From Trichocoleus sp. FACHB-40 (GTDB lineage Bacteria; Cyanobacteriota; Cyanobacteriia; Cyanobacteriales; FACHB-T130), in the NCBI RefSeq assembly GCF_014695915.1, contig NZ_JACJPF010000069.1, positions 42,303 through 106,302 of the forward strand: a stretch of 64,000 nt of DNA, given 5' to 3'. The translations under genes and the position numbers were made by a program. The notes beneath the pieces are model-generated. The model had not been told where the DNA came from, searched no databases, and saw nothing but the letters and a program-made list of their open reading frames with translations. The first letter of the stretch is position 1. Every line of letters begins with the position of its first letter. Positions 1-7,802 of this stretch are shown here, piece after piece.

Positions 1-522
1 TGGATTGCCGAGGTAGGCTACGTGTTTCAAGAGCGGCAGGAGGGGATGAGCAAGGTAACTTGGAAACAATACGTGGAGTATTTGCGACATCTGCTGAAGT
101 TACGTCTTTCCCTGTGGCCTGTGGGTCGGTTTATTCGCTTTGGTGCGGTGGGTTTAAGCGGGGTGTTTGTCCATATGGCAGTGTTTTATCTGTTGCGTAG
201 CGAGTTGGAATGGGGATTGACTCGCAGTGCAGTGATTGCTGCTGAAGTGGCAATTATCAATAATTTCTTGTGGAATGACCGCTGGACGTTTGGGGATATC
301 AGCAGTCAGCAAAAGGGCTGGAGCAAGCGCTTTAAAAGGTTGTTGAAATTTAATATTATCTGTTTGGCAGGGCTGGTGTTGAATGTGACAATTCTAAATT
401 TGCTGTTTAATTTGTTGGGAATCAACGAATATATAGCGAATCTGATTGCGATCGCTACTGTCACATTCTGGAATTTCTGGATTAACCTCAAACTTAGCTG
501 GCGGGTGACGGAAGTCAGGTAG
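1..522 (+). CDS. C-terminal part of a GT2 polyprenyl-phosphate glycosyltransferase fused to a GtrA domain (5' end outside window)
   Basis: The frame is open from base 1. The first ~35 residues (EVGYVFQERQEGMSK and the following LRHLLKLR) look like the end of a dolichyl-phosphate mannosyltransferase-type GT2 domain, so the GTG at 22 is not the true start. After it come four hydrophobic segments with the GtrA hallmarks NNFLWNDRWTF and FWNFWINLKLSWR. GtrA domains are thought to help move polyprenyl-linked sugars across the membrane; fused to a GT2 domain they make and flip the lipid-linked donor. The next gene, 51 bp downstream, is a membrane glycosyltransferase that could use such a donor (inference). 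The stop codon is at 520-522. Only the missing 5' end is uncertain. Confidence 0.85.
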   Translation, partial: WIAEVGYVFQERQEGMSKVTWKQYVEYLRHLLKLRLSLWPVGRFIRFGAVGLSGVFVHMAVFYLLRSELEWGLTRSAVIAAEVAIINNFLWNDRWTFGDISSQQKGWSKRFKRLLKFNIICLAGLVLNVTILNLLFNLLGINEYIANLIAIATVTFWNFWINLKLSWRVTEVR

Positions 523-530
523 TTACGAGT

Positions 531-616
531 TAGGAGTTGGGAGTTAGGAATTAAGAATTAGGAAATATAAATTATGAGTTCTAACTCAAAACTCAAAATT
601 CAAAACTCAAAATTCC
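531..616. repeat. Heptad-repeat element straddling the GT39 start codon
   Basis: The left arm (about 531-565) is built of heptads such as GAGTTAG, GAGTTGG and GAATTAG. The right arm (about 578-612) has AACTCAA, AATTCAA and similar. The arms are roughly complementary and flank the ATG at 574. The layout matches the intergenic elements near 30.1 kb and 57.7 kb. Confidence 0.6.
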
Positions 617-2361
617 CAATCCTGCTGCTACTGGTGTGGATAGGAATTGGAACTGGCTTGCGCTTGATGAATCTGGCTCTTAAGTCGCCTTGGACTGATG
701 AGTTTTCTACGCTCACTTTTAGTCTGGGCAATAGTTTTACGGGCGTTCCTCTAGATCAAGCGATCGCTCTCGATACTCTTCTGCAACCGCTTATACCTAG
801 CCCAGCAGCAGGTATAGGTGATGTAATTCATCACTTACTTACGGAAAGTAACCATCCGCCACTCTACTTTGTCTTAACTCACCTGTGGCTGCAACTGTTT
901 CCTCCTGCCGTCAACGGAGGGATGCAAGGATTGGTTTCTTTGTGGGGGGCGCGATCGCTGGCTGCGCTTCTGGGTGTAGCCTGCATTCCCGCTGTCTACG
1001 CACTGGCACGGTTTGCTTTTCGCTCCCAGTTAGTCGGGCAAATGGCGGCGGCAATGATGGCGGTTTCTCCCTACGGCATCTTCCTAGCGCAGGAAGCTCG
1101 TCATTACACTCTGGCAATGTTATGGGTCATTGCTTCTTTGGGGTGTTTGGTGGTCGCTGTAAGGCACATTCAGCGTCAGAAACCGCTGCCAATCTGGTTG
1201 GTGCTGGTTTGGGTAGGGGTGAATACTTTAGGTATTGCTAGTCATTATTTCTTCGCACTTACTTTGTGTGCGGAAGCTGTGGCGTTAATTGCCATAGTTT
1301 GGGGAGGAATGAACCGCATTAGCGTTAGCGAAGCCATGCGCGATAGCGCTTTAGGCGCGAAGAACGCAAAGGAAAGAGAGGAAGAAACAGATGCAGTTGA
1401 GAATGTGAAACAAGCTTCCCTTGAGAAAGGGGATCTGTTTACTCCTCGGTTTCTACTTCCATTGGTTGCGCTTGCTGCGGGTACGCTGGCGGGGGGATTA
1501 GTTTGGGTGCCAGTATTTTTGCAGAACAGTTATGGAGGTAAGCTTACTGAATGGATTCAAGGCGATCGCGTCGGTCTTGCTTGGCTGAGTCCCGTGTTTC
1601 AGGCGATCGCCGCTTGGATAACTATGATATCTCTGCTACCAGTGGAGGCAAGTCAGTTACCTTTAGTAATTGCTTCTGTGGTGGTGATGGTGATTTTCTT
1701 TTTCTGGGCGCTACCGATACTATATCGCGGTCTAAAAGTCCAGCGGCAGCGCCATCAAAATACTTGGTTATTTGAGGTTTTCGTCTGGAGTGCGATCGCG
1801 TTGTTTTTCGTCTTTACCTATTTTCTCGGTATCGATCTCACGCGGGGCGCACGGTATAACTTTGTCTATTTTCCGGCTGTAATAGTGGTAGTAGGAGCCA
1901 GTCTTGCCGCTTGTTGGGAAGATAAAGGAAAAACAGCCGTTGTCCTAGTTTGGCTGATCGGACTTTTAAGCGGAATAACAGTAGTCAGTAATTTAGGCTA
2001 TCAAAAATATTATCGTCCCGACCTTTTAGCGCCAATAATTCAACATAATTCTCAAGCGCCCGTGCTAATTGCCACCACCCGCAAAACCCACGTACAAAAT
2101 GGAGAAATGATGGGAATAGCTTGGGAATTTAAACGTCAAGGTTTGCCACAAAATCCCCAATTTCTCCTAGCCCATCAAGACAAAAATCCCAAAACCTCAA
2201 CAATTGCCTTGCAAAAAATTTTAGCTACTTTGCCACGACCCCTAGATTTGTGGCTAGTAAATTTCCACGCACCAATAGAATTAAACGGATGCGTTCAAAA
2301 CCCTTTATCTTCTCCCGCAGTCGATGGCTACGACTACAAACTGTATCGCTGCGAAAAATAA
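574..2361 (+). CDS. GT39-type membrane glycosyltransferase (GT-C fold)
   Basis: A 595-residue polytopic protein with many hydrophobic segments. The motif PWTDEFSTL near residue 45 matches the acidic first-loop motif of GT-C enzymes that use polyprenyl-phosphate sugars. HLWLQLFPP, AARSLAAL-like and LGIDLTRGARYN stretches fit the dolichyl-phosphate-mannose protein mannosyltransferase superfamily. It follows a GT2-GtrA gene, which suggests a donor/acceptor pair for envelope glycosylation (inference). Two stretches look like captured repeats. The start codon lies in the middle of a heptad-repeat element, so the first ~14 residues are repeat-derived. Residues ~249-289 are hydrophilic and encoded by a copy of a repeat found again just past the stop. 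The exact start is therefore uncertain. Confidence 0.8.
   Translation: MSSNSKLKIQNSKFPILLLLVWIGIGTGLRLMNLALKSPWTDEFSTLTFSLGNSFTGVPLDQAIALDTLLQPLIPSPAAGIGDVIHHLLTESNHPPLYFVLTHLWLQLFPPAVNGGMQGLVSLWGARSLAALLGVACIPAVYALARFAFRSQLVGQMAAAMMAVSPYGIFLAQEARHYTLAMLWVIASLGCLVVAVRHIQRQKPLPIWLVLVWVGVNTLGIASHYFFALTLCAEAVALIAIVWGGMNRISVSEAMRDSALGAKNAKEREEETDAVENVKQASLEKGDLFTPRFLLPLVALAAGTLAGGLVWVPVFLQNSYGGKLTEWIQGDRVGLAWLSPVFQAIAAWITMISLLPVEASQLPLVIASVVVMVIFFFWALPILYRGLKVQRQRHQNTWLFEVFVWSAIALFFVFTYFLGIDLTRGARYNFVYFPAVIVVVGASLAACWEDKGKTAVVLVWLIGLLSGITVVSNLGYQKYYRPDLLAPIIQHNSQAPVLIATTRKTHVQNGEMMGIAWEFKRQGLPQNPQFLLAHQDKNPKTSTIALQKILATLPRPLDLWLVNFHAPIELNGCVQNPLSSPAVDGYDYKLYRCEK
1316..1382 (+). repeat. Short repeat inside the GT39 gene, copy 1
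   Basis: The stretch runs GCGTTAGCG, AAGCCATGCGCGATAGCGC, then CGCGAAG and AACGCAAAGG. A copy in inverse orientation occurs at 2391-2462 just after the gene. Here it is translated in frame as part of a hydrophilic loop. Confidence 0.7.
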
Positions 2362-2390
2362 GAAGAGTGTTGGGTTTCGTTACTAACTTC

Positions 2391-2462
2391 TTCCTTCGCG
2401 CTCTTTGCGTTTAAAGCGCTATCGCGCATGGCTTCGCTATCGCTAACGCAGTTCATTTCTTA
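2391..2462 (-). repeat. Short repeat downstream of GT39, copy 2 (inverse orientation)
   Basis: Read on the minus strand it gives GCGTTAGCGATAGCG, AAGCCATGCGCGATAGCGC and AACGCAAAGAGCGCG, closely matching 1316-1382. It lies between the converging GT39 and DUF3318 genes. Confidence 0.7.
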
Positions 2463-2466
2463 ATCC

Positions 2467-3075
2467 TTATTCCTGCTTAATAGACTCAGGAACACCAACC
2501 GCTGATAAACCAGCGATCGCTCGCAAATTCTGACAACGAATTAACTCGGTAAAATTCAAACTAAGACGACCTTCGATGTTAGCCACAGCTTCAATAGCAG
2601 ACAACATCTGTCGAGCAGCTTCAGCTTCAGAATAACCGCGCCTAATCGCCACCTTAATTGCCGCTTCATCCGCATCCAGTTGCGACTGAGAACTGCGAGA
2701 ATTGCGGAAAATTTGGGAAAGTGCGATCGCGCTCATTCCTCCAGCCACCACCACACCCACAGCATCCCCCTGCACAAGTTCCACCATCGCCCCTAAAACC
2801 CCAGCCAGCGTAACACCTTGATAAACGTCTGGCTTGAACCACTTAATGCTTATTAACCAGGAAACAGTCCGTAAAATTAGCAAATCTCTCTGTGGCTGAG
2901 ACAAGCGCCGCCACAAATCGAAATTGATGTAAATTGTTCGATCCTGCGTCCAAGGTTGGGGAAAGGGGCTATCAATCACCTGCGGTTGCTGCGGTTTGCT
3001 GACAATTTTCGTCAACATCCGACCAGATGCAGGCATCACATCTAACAAGCGGCGAATTTCAGGCTCTGGATTCAT
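2467..3075 (-). CDS. DUF3318 domain protein
   Basis: A 202-residue protein recognised as the cyanobacterial DUF3318 family. It opens with EIRRLLDVMPASGRM, has the central WTQDRTIYINFDLW and LSQPQRDLLILRTVSW segments, and a glycine/alanine-rich hydrophobic stretch around residues 110-140 that could be membrane-embedded. The C-terminal third is helical (AIRRGYSEAEAARQML). Biochemical function is unknown. It starts with ATG, ends 5 bases past a repeat, and lies 57 bp downstream of the nucleoside transporter gene on the same strand, so co-transcription is possible. Confidence 0.8.
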   Translation of the reverse strand: MNPEPEIRRLLDVMPASGRMLTKIVSKPQQPQVIDSPFPQPWTQDRTIYINFDLWRRLSQPQRDLLILRTVSWLISIKWFKPDVYQGVTLAGVLGAMVELVQGDAVGVVVAGGMSAIALSQIFRNSRSSQSQLDADEAAIKVAIRRGYSEAEAARQMLSAIEAVANIEGRLSLNFTELIRCQNLRAIAGLSAVGVPESIKQE

Positions 3076-3132
3076 CTTTTAGGAGCTAGTGAGAAACTAA
3101 AGTAGGCACTGCCCACCCTACTCAAAACTAAT

Positions 3133-4815
3133 CTAATTTTGGGGTACAGGAGATGGAACTGGCGACGCAGTAGGTTTCGGTTGCGATCGCTGCTGATTTG
3201 GAGTATTGGCTTTGGGCGCAGCACCCGTAGGTTTAGGCGTTACTTGGGTCGCTGGCTTAGGAGCATTAGGAGCAGCACCAGTAGTAGGGCGGGGCTTTGC
3301 CGCTGGGGGCTTGGTGGCGGGTGATGCCGTCGGTACGGGTGCGACTTTGGGGCTGACTGCTGGTGCTACTAACGGGACGGGAGAAACCGTGACACTAGGC
3401 GAAGGCGAAACCGCGGGGGTGACAGGAGCGATTTGGGTGGGGGAAGTTTTGTCACCGAGAATGCTGGGATCTCCGGTGTCAAACACACCAGCCAGACAAG
3501 CAATCATCATCGTTGCCAAGGTGCCGATAAACAAAGCTTTCCAACCGAGTTCGGAAATATCTTTGCGCCGCGAGGGAATCAAGGCAATTGTGCCGCCTAC
3601 AAAAATTCCCACAGATGCTAAATGAGCAAATCCCGAAAGAGCGTAACTGACGATTAAGACAGTGCGATCGCTTATTGTTCCCGCCGCAGCTGCTTCTGCC
3701 AATGCTTGATAAGGAGGAATTGCAGTTTCTAATAGTCTGCGCCCAATAATTACCGAAGCCGTCCAAGATTCACTAAACGGAACACCTGTCAAGATAGTTA
3801 GGGGATAAAACAAGAAGCCTTGAATATTTGCCAAAGTGACAACTTTAAATACATCACCCACTGGGCCTGGTAATGCTCCTAACCACCCAAAGAATTGATT
3901 AACTAAAGAAACCAAACCCAAGATTAGAATTAGCACAGCGGCAATGGATACTGCCATTTTCACCCCATCTAAAGCTCCCACAATTGCGGCATCTAGTGGG
4001 CTGATTCGTTCGATGGGTTCTCCCGCTACGGTTTCCTGTTTAAACTCCTCTTCATCTCCAAACGCCTCAAGCTCTCTAGCGCTTTTCTCGGTAGGAATGC
4101 CACCAAGAGTTAGAGGATTTTCTGTTTCTGGGACTAAAATTTTCGATAAAACAAAACAGGCGGGAATCGCGATAATCGATGCTGATACTAAGTGTCCCAG
4201 AATGTTCGGAAAAACAGGCCTTAAGAAACTAACGTAAATTGCCAAGGTCGATGAAGCAGCAGTTCCGAAACAACAGGACAGAATGGCGCATAGTTCTGAG
4301 CGAGTCATTTTTGCCAAAAATGGCTTGACAACAATAGCCGCTTCAATACCTACAAAAATATTAGCGGCACCGCTGAGGGCTTCGGCTCCACTCAAGCGCA
4401 TTGTCCAATAGAATAATTTGGCAAAAATGTTTGTAATTACTTGGATGACACCAATGTTGTAAAGTAGCGCCATCAGTCCGGAGAAAAAGATTACTGTGGG
4501 TAAGGCGCGAAAGGCAAAAATATATCCCAGATTGATTGGTGGATCTTGACCGGGAACTGGGACAATATTTCTGCCAAAAACAAATCTTGCGCCAGCGTCA
4601 GCAGCAAGAAAAACGCCATCAAGTAAGCTAGTAAACCACTCCAGCGCTGTGCGAGTTGGTGGAAACTGAAACACTAAAAATGCTAAAACTAATTGCAAGC
4701 CGATGCCCCAGATGATGACGCGCCAGGGTATAACCCGTTTGTGTTCTGAAAACAACCACGCGATCGCGCACAATCCAAATATGCCCAGAAACGAGATAAT
4801 GTTGAGATAAGACAT
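3133..4815 (-). CDS. CNT-family nucleoside transporter (NupC-like) with proline-rich tail
   Basis: A 560-residue inner-membrane protein. Residues 1-~450 carry the concentrative nucleoside transporter core: an N-terminal helix pair, a gate region with IFVGIEAAIVVKPFLAKMT, and the CCFGTAASSTLAIYVSF segment. The C-terminal core includes ILTGVPFSESW and LSGFAHLASVGI. Family members take up nucleosides with an ion gradient. The last ~105 residues are almost entirely Pro/Ala/Thr/Ser/Lys, unlike bacterial NupC proteins of ~400 residues that end soon after the last helix. The tail would be disordered; its role is unknown. The ATG at 4815 is supported by the hydrophobic N-terminus. Confidence 0.85.
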   Translation of the reverse strand: MSYLNIISFLGIFGLCAIAWLFSEHKRVIPWRVIIWGIGLQLVLAFLVFQFPPTRTALEWFTSLLDGVFLAADAGARFVFGRNIVPVPGQDPPINLGYIFAFRALPTVIFFSGLMALLYNIGVIQVITNIFAKLFYWTMRLSGAEALSGAANIFVGIEAAIVVKPFLAKMTRSELCAILSCCFGTAASSTLAIYVSFLRPVFPNILGHLVSASIIAIPACFVLSKILVPETENPLTLGGIPTEKSARELEAFGDEEEFKQETVAGEPIERISPLDAAIVGALDGVKMAVSIAAVLILILGLVSLVNQFFGWLGALPGPVGDVFKVVTLANIQGFLFYPLTILTGVPFSESWTASVIIGRRLLETAIPPYQALAEAAAAGTISDRTVLIVSYALSGFAHLASVGIFVGGTIALIPSRRKDISELGWKALFIGTLATMMIACLAGVFDTGDPSILGDKTSPTQIAPVTPAVSPSPSVTVSPVPLVAPAVSPKVAPVPTASPATKPPAAKPRPTTGAAPNAPKPATQVTPKPTGAAPKANTPNQQRSQPKPTASPVPSPVPQN

Positions 4816-5101
4816 GGGCGAGAGTCCTTACTTTTATACAAAGTGCTTCCCATTCCGCCTTTTGTTAAAATTTTGGCGTTTTTCGACTTTATTCCCGCCT
4901 TCCGGGAGATGACACAATACACCCAAGACAATAACTGAAAATGAGGTGCTTCGGTACTACTACAGCCTTAAAATAAGCGCAGAATACTAAAATTTATTCA
5001 AACTTAAGACATTTCTTAAAGTCAGGGAAGCAAGTTGACTAGACCAGTCGCAGACTCGTTATCCTGAATCTTCGGCAGTTAACCACCAGCAAATTCAATA
5101 A

Positions 5102-5365
5102 ATGGAAGCTTTTGACCCAGTTCCTCCTCAATGGATTGAAGCGGCGATTCACGCCCACGATTTCTGCTGTCCCAAATGTCGCGCTGACTCTAGGGAGCAA
5201 GCGCGGGTTTGGATAAACAGGCGATCGCCTGTGATGACCCCAGAGTATCGCAGAAAATGGCAGGAGTTCTATCAGTGCCAGTGCGGTTCTGCGTGGTGGG
5301 CGTGGAGTAGCGATCGCCCTCCCTCAGACTTGGCAAAACGCGACCGTCCCCCAATTGACGAATAA
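5102..5365 (+). CDS. Small zinc-ribbon-like hypothetical protein
   Basis: An 87-residue protein starting MEAFDPVPPQWIEAAI. Two cysteine pairs, CPKC near residue 24 and CQCG near residue 60, are spaced like a zinc ribbon or treble clef (inference). Between them is a basic RRSPVMTPEYRRKW helix. It resembles cyanobacterial conserved hypotheticals; no function is recognised. It stands alone, with a 286-bp gap before it and HIP1-rich repeats after it. Confidence 0.6.
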   Translation: MEAFDPVPPQWIEAAIHAHDFCCPKCRADSREQARVWINRRSPVMTPEYRRKWQEFYQCQCGSAWWAWSSDRPPSDLAKRDRPPIDE

Positions 5366-5434
5366 TGCTTTAGGAAGTAGCGCGATTTCCTACGGGATAG
5401 CTACTCCTTGAGAAGGCTACGCGAACGCTGCACG

Positions 5435-5534
5435 CATTCTCTCTCGTTGTCAGCGCGATCGCATGATTGTGTCAGCCTGATGGAAAAGAGCGATCGCATT
5501 CTCTCAGGTTGTCAGCGCGATCGCATGATTGTGT
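5435..5534. repeat. Two direct repeats of ~38 bp carrying HIP1
   Basis: The segment CATTCTCTC..TTGTCAGCGCG, then ATCGCATGATTGTGT, occurs at 5435-5472 and again at 5497-5534, a 62-bp period. Each copy contains GCGATCGC. No gene is visible in 5366-5564. Confidence 0.7.
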
Positions 5535-5564
5535 GATTAGCAGGTGCGATCTCCTCCCCACCTA

Positions 5565-6356
5565 CTACACACCTTCCAACCGCAGAAAATGCACCCGTCC
5601 CGATGCTTCACCTGCGACAATCGTTACTCCATCCGGCGCGACAGCACAGCACCTTAACGGGCCATCACCACTGAAACTGGCAATAATCTCCCTGCGATCC
5701 AAATCCCAAACTTTGAGAGTGTTGTCCCATGAAACAGAAATTACTCTCTTGCCATCTGATGTCACTTTGGCAGCATATACCTGGTCGGTATGACCAATGA
5801 GGGGGAAAAGTTCCTCTCTTGTTTCCAGATTCCAGACCTTGAGAGTGTTGTCTAATGAAGCAGAAATTATTCGCTTGCCATCAGGTGTTACTGCTACAGC
5901 ATTTACTGATTCGGTATGACCAGTGAGGGTAAAAAGTTCTTCTCCTGTTTTCAAATTCCATACCTTGAGAGTCTTGTCAGATGAACCAGAAATTACTCGC
6001 TTGCCATCAGGTGTTACTGTCACAGCATATACTTTGTCGGTATGACCTTTGAAGGTGATGATGTCCTTTCTTGTTTCTAGATTCCAAACTTTGAGAGTCT
6101 TGTCAGATGAACCAGAAATTACCCGTTTACCATCTGGTGTTACTGCCACAGCATTTACCGACTGACTATGACCTATGAGGAGAGAAACTTGTTCTTTCGT
6201 TTCCAAATTCCAGATTCTGATAACTTCGTAAAGTGAACCAGAAATCAATCGTTTGCTATCGGGTGTCACTGCCACAGCATTTATCCTGCTGATATGACTT
6301 TTGAAGGTAAAAAGTTCCTTTGTCGTTTCCAAATTCCAAACTATGAAAGTTTTGTC
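5565..6356 (-). pseudogene. C-terminal WD40 section, cut off by an in-frame stop (part of the HEPN-STAND-WD40 locus)
   Basis: This frame continues the WD40 gene at 6357-7802 without any shift. A TAG at 6359-6357 stands where the repeat pattern GSSDKT predicts a serine codon, so one base change (TCG to TAG) would explain it. Beyond the stop are the end of WD repeat 8 (DKTFIVWNLET) and repeats 9-14, each ~42 residues with VTPDGKRVISGSSD and LKVWNLET signatures. Translation could restart at the TTG at 6332 (METTKELF), which would give 255 residues with about six blades. More likely it is silent unless the stop is read through. Confidence 0.75.
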
Positions 6357-7802
6357 CTATGAACCGGAAATTACCCTCTTGCCGTCTGCTGTCACTGCCA
6401 CAGTAATTACCTCATTACTATGACCTGTGAAGGTGCAACTGTCTTTTTCCTTTGCCGTTTCCAGATTCCAAACCTTGAGAGTATTGTCCAATGAACCAGA
6501 AATCACCCTCTTGCCATCAGGTGTTACTGCCACAGCTTCTACTGAGAATGCATCACCTGTAAAGGTGAAAAGTTCCTCTCCTGTTTCCAGATTCCAGACC
6601 TTGAGAGTGTTGTCAGATGAACCAGAAATCGCCAGTTTGCCATCAGGTGTCACTGCCACAGCATTTACCCTATCGCGATGACCATAGAGGGTGACAACTT
6701 CCTCTCCTGTCTCCAAATTCCAAATTTTGAGAGTGTTGTCAGATGAACCAGAAATTACCTGTTTGCTATCGGGTGTTACTACCACAGCATTTACCTCTCT
6801 GTGATGACCATAGAGGGTGACAACTTCCTCTCCTGTCTCCAAATTCCAAATTTTGAGAGTGTTGTCATCTAAATCAAAAAAACTACCTGAACCAGAAATC
6901 ACCCGCTTACTATCAGGTGTCACTGCCACAGCGTTTATCCTGTCGGTATGACCTTTTAGGGTGAAAAGTTCCTCTTTAGTTTCCAAATCCCAGACTTTGA
7001 GAATGGTGTCCCAAGAATCAGAAACACTACCTGAACCAGAAATCAGCCGTTTGCCATCAGGTGTCACTGCCAGAGCATTTACTGACCAGGTATGATCTTT
7101 TAGGGTGAAAAGTTCCTCTTTAGTTTTTAAATCCCAGATTTTGAGAGTGCCATTAGCTAAACTAGCAATTTTCCATTTCCCATCAGGTGTCACTGTCACC
7201 TCATATACCTCGTCAGTATGACCTGTGAAAGTTTTTAGTTCTTGTCCAGTCTCAAAATTCCAGACTTTGAGGGTTTTATCTGATGAAGCTGATACTACCT
7301 GTTTACCATTGGGAGTGATAGCGACTGCCGTAACCCTATCGGTGTGACCGATGAGGGTGCGTAGCAACCTGCCATCAGGTGAGATCAAGTTAGGTGTTAA
7401 GGGGCGCAGCCAGTTGGATTTCCTCTGCCTTGCCTGTTCCAGCATCGCCTGAATTTCTGGTGCTTTAAAGGACATCAAACGCCCCAAAAATTGCCCTGCC
7501 AGTTGGGTTGTGTCTTTATCAAACACATGCGCCGACAACCGAAGCGCCCCTTGAATTAATCTCAGAGTCTCCGCTTTTTCTCCAGAGAGCAAGACATCAG
7601 GATTGAAAGCCAAATCGTAATCCTCAATAAGCGGCTGTACCCCCAAAGCAGAAACTTTCGCATCAATGAAATCGAAATCAGCCAGGAGACGGTGCAATCG
7701 CTCCGCTTGGAGTGTTTCAGCTAGTGTCCTTGGTAAAACCTTCAAAGTACATCGCTGCCTATCCGGCGGCATACTAGCTAACCGGACACGGAAATTACTC
7801 AT
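6357..7802 (-). CDS. WD40 section with linker, N-terminal half of a 14-repeat propeller (disrupted)
   Basis: The frame is open up to 8036, but the part above 7802 only shadows the NTPase gene. The ATG at 7802-7800 overlaps the NTPase stop (ATGAGTAA), giving 481 residues. Residues ~20-150 (LADFDFIDAKVSALGVQPL, LRLIQGALRLSAHVF, AGQFLGRLMSF) match the linker between NTPase and WD40 in cyanobacterial WD40-STAND proteins. From ~165 on come WD repeats 1-8. Repeats 5 and 6 share 65 identical bases at a 126-bp period. In related proteins linker and NTPase are one chain, so either a 1-base shift near 7797 split the gene, or the overlap couples translation. The frame ends at the TAG at 6357. Confidence 0.7.
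   Translation of the reverse strand: MSNFRVRLASMPPDRQRCTLKVLPRTLAETLQAERLHRLLADFDFIDAKVSALGVQPLIEDYDLAFNPDVLLSGEKAETLRLIQGALRLSAHVFDKDTTQLAGQFLGRLMSFKAPEIQAMLEQARQRKSNWLRPLTPNLISPDGRLLRTLIGHTDRVTAVAITPNGKQVVSASSDKTLKVWNFETGQELKTFTGHTDEVYEVTVTPDGKWKIASLANGTLKIWDLKTKEELFTLKDHTWSVNALAVTPDGKRLISGSGSVSDSWDTILKVWDLETKEELFTLKGHTDRINAVAVTPDSKRVISGSGSFFDLDDNTLKIWNLETGEEVVTLYGHHREVNAVVVTPDSKQVISGSSDNTLKIWNLETGEEVVTLYGHRDRVNAVAVTPDGKLAISGSSDNTLKVWNLETGEELFTFTGDAFSVEAVAVTPDGKRVISGSLDNTLKVWNLETAKEKDSCTFTGHSNEVITVAVTADGKRVISGS

Noticed and set aside
22..24. GTG as start of a stand-alone GtrA protein
   Set aside because: The frame is open to base 1, and the upstream codons match the end of a GT2 domain, so the gene begins outside the window.
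3206..3625. 139-residue plus-strand frame over the transporter tail
   Set aside because: It is the complement of the Pro/Ala-rich tail; Gly/Ala-rich composition is what that would give.
5366..5564. CRISPR-like pair of 38-bp repeats
   Set aside because: Only two copies, both containing the genome-wide HIP1 octamer, and no cas gene.
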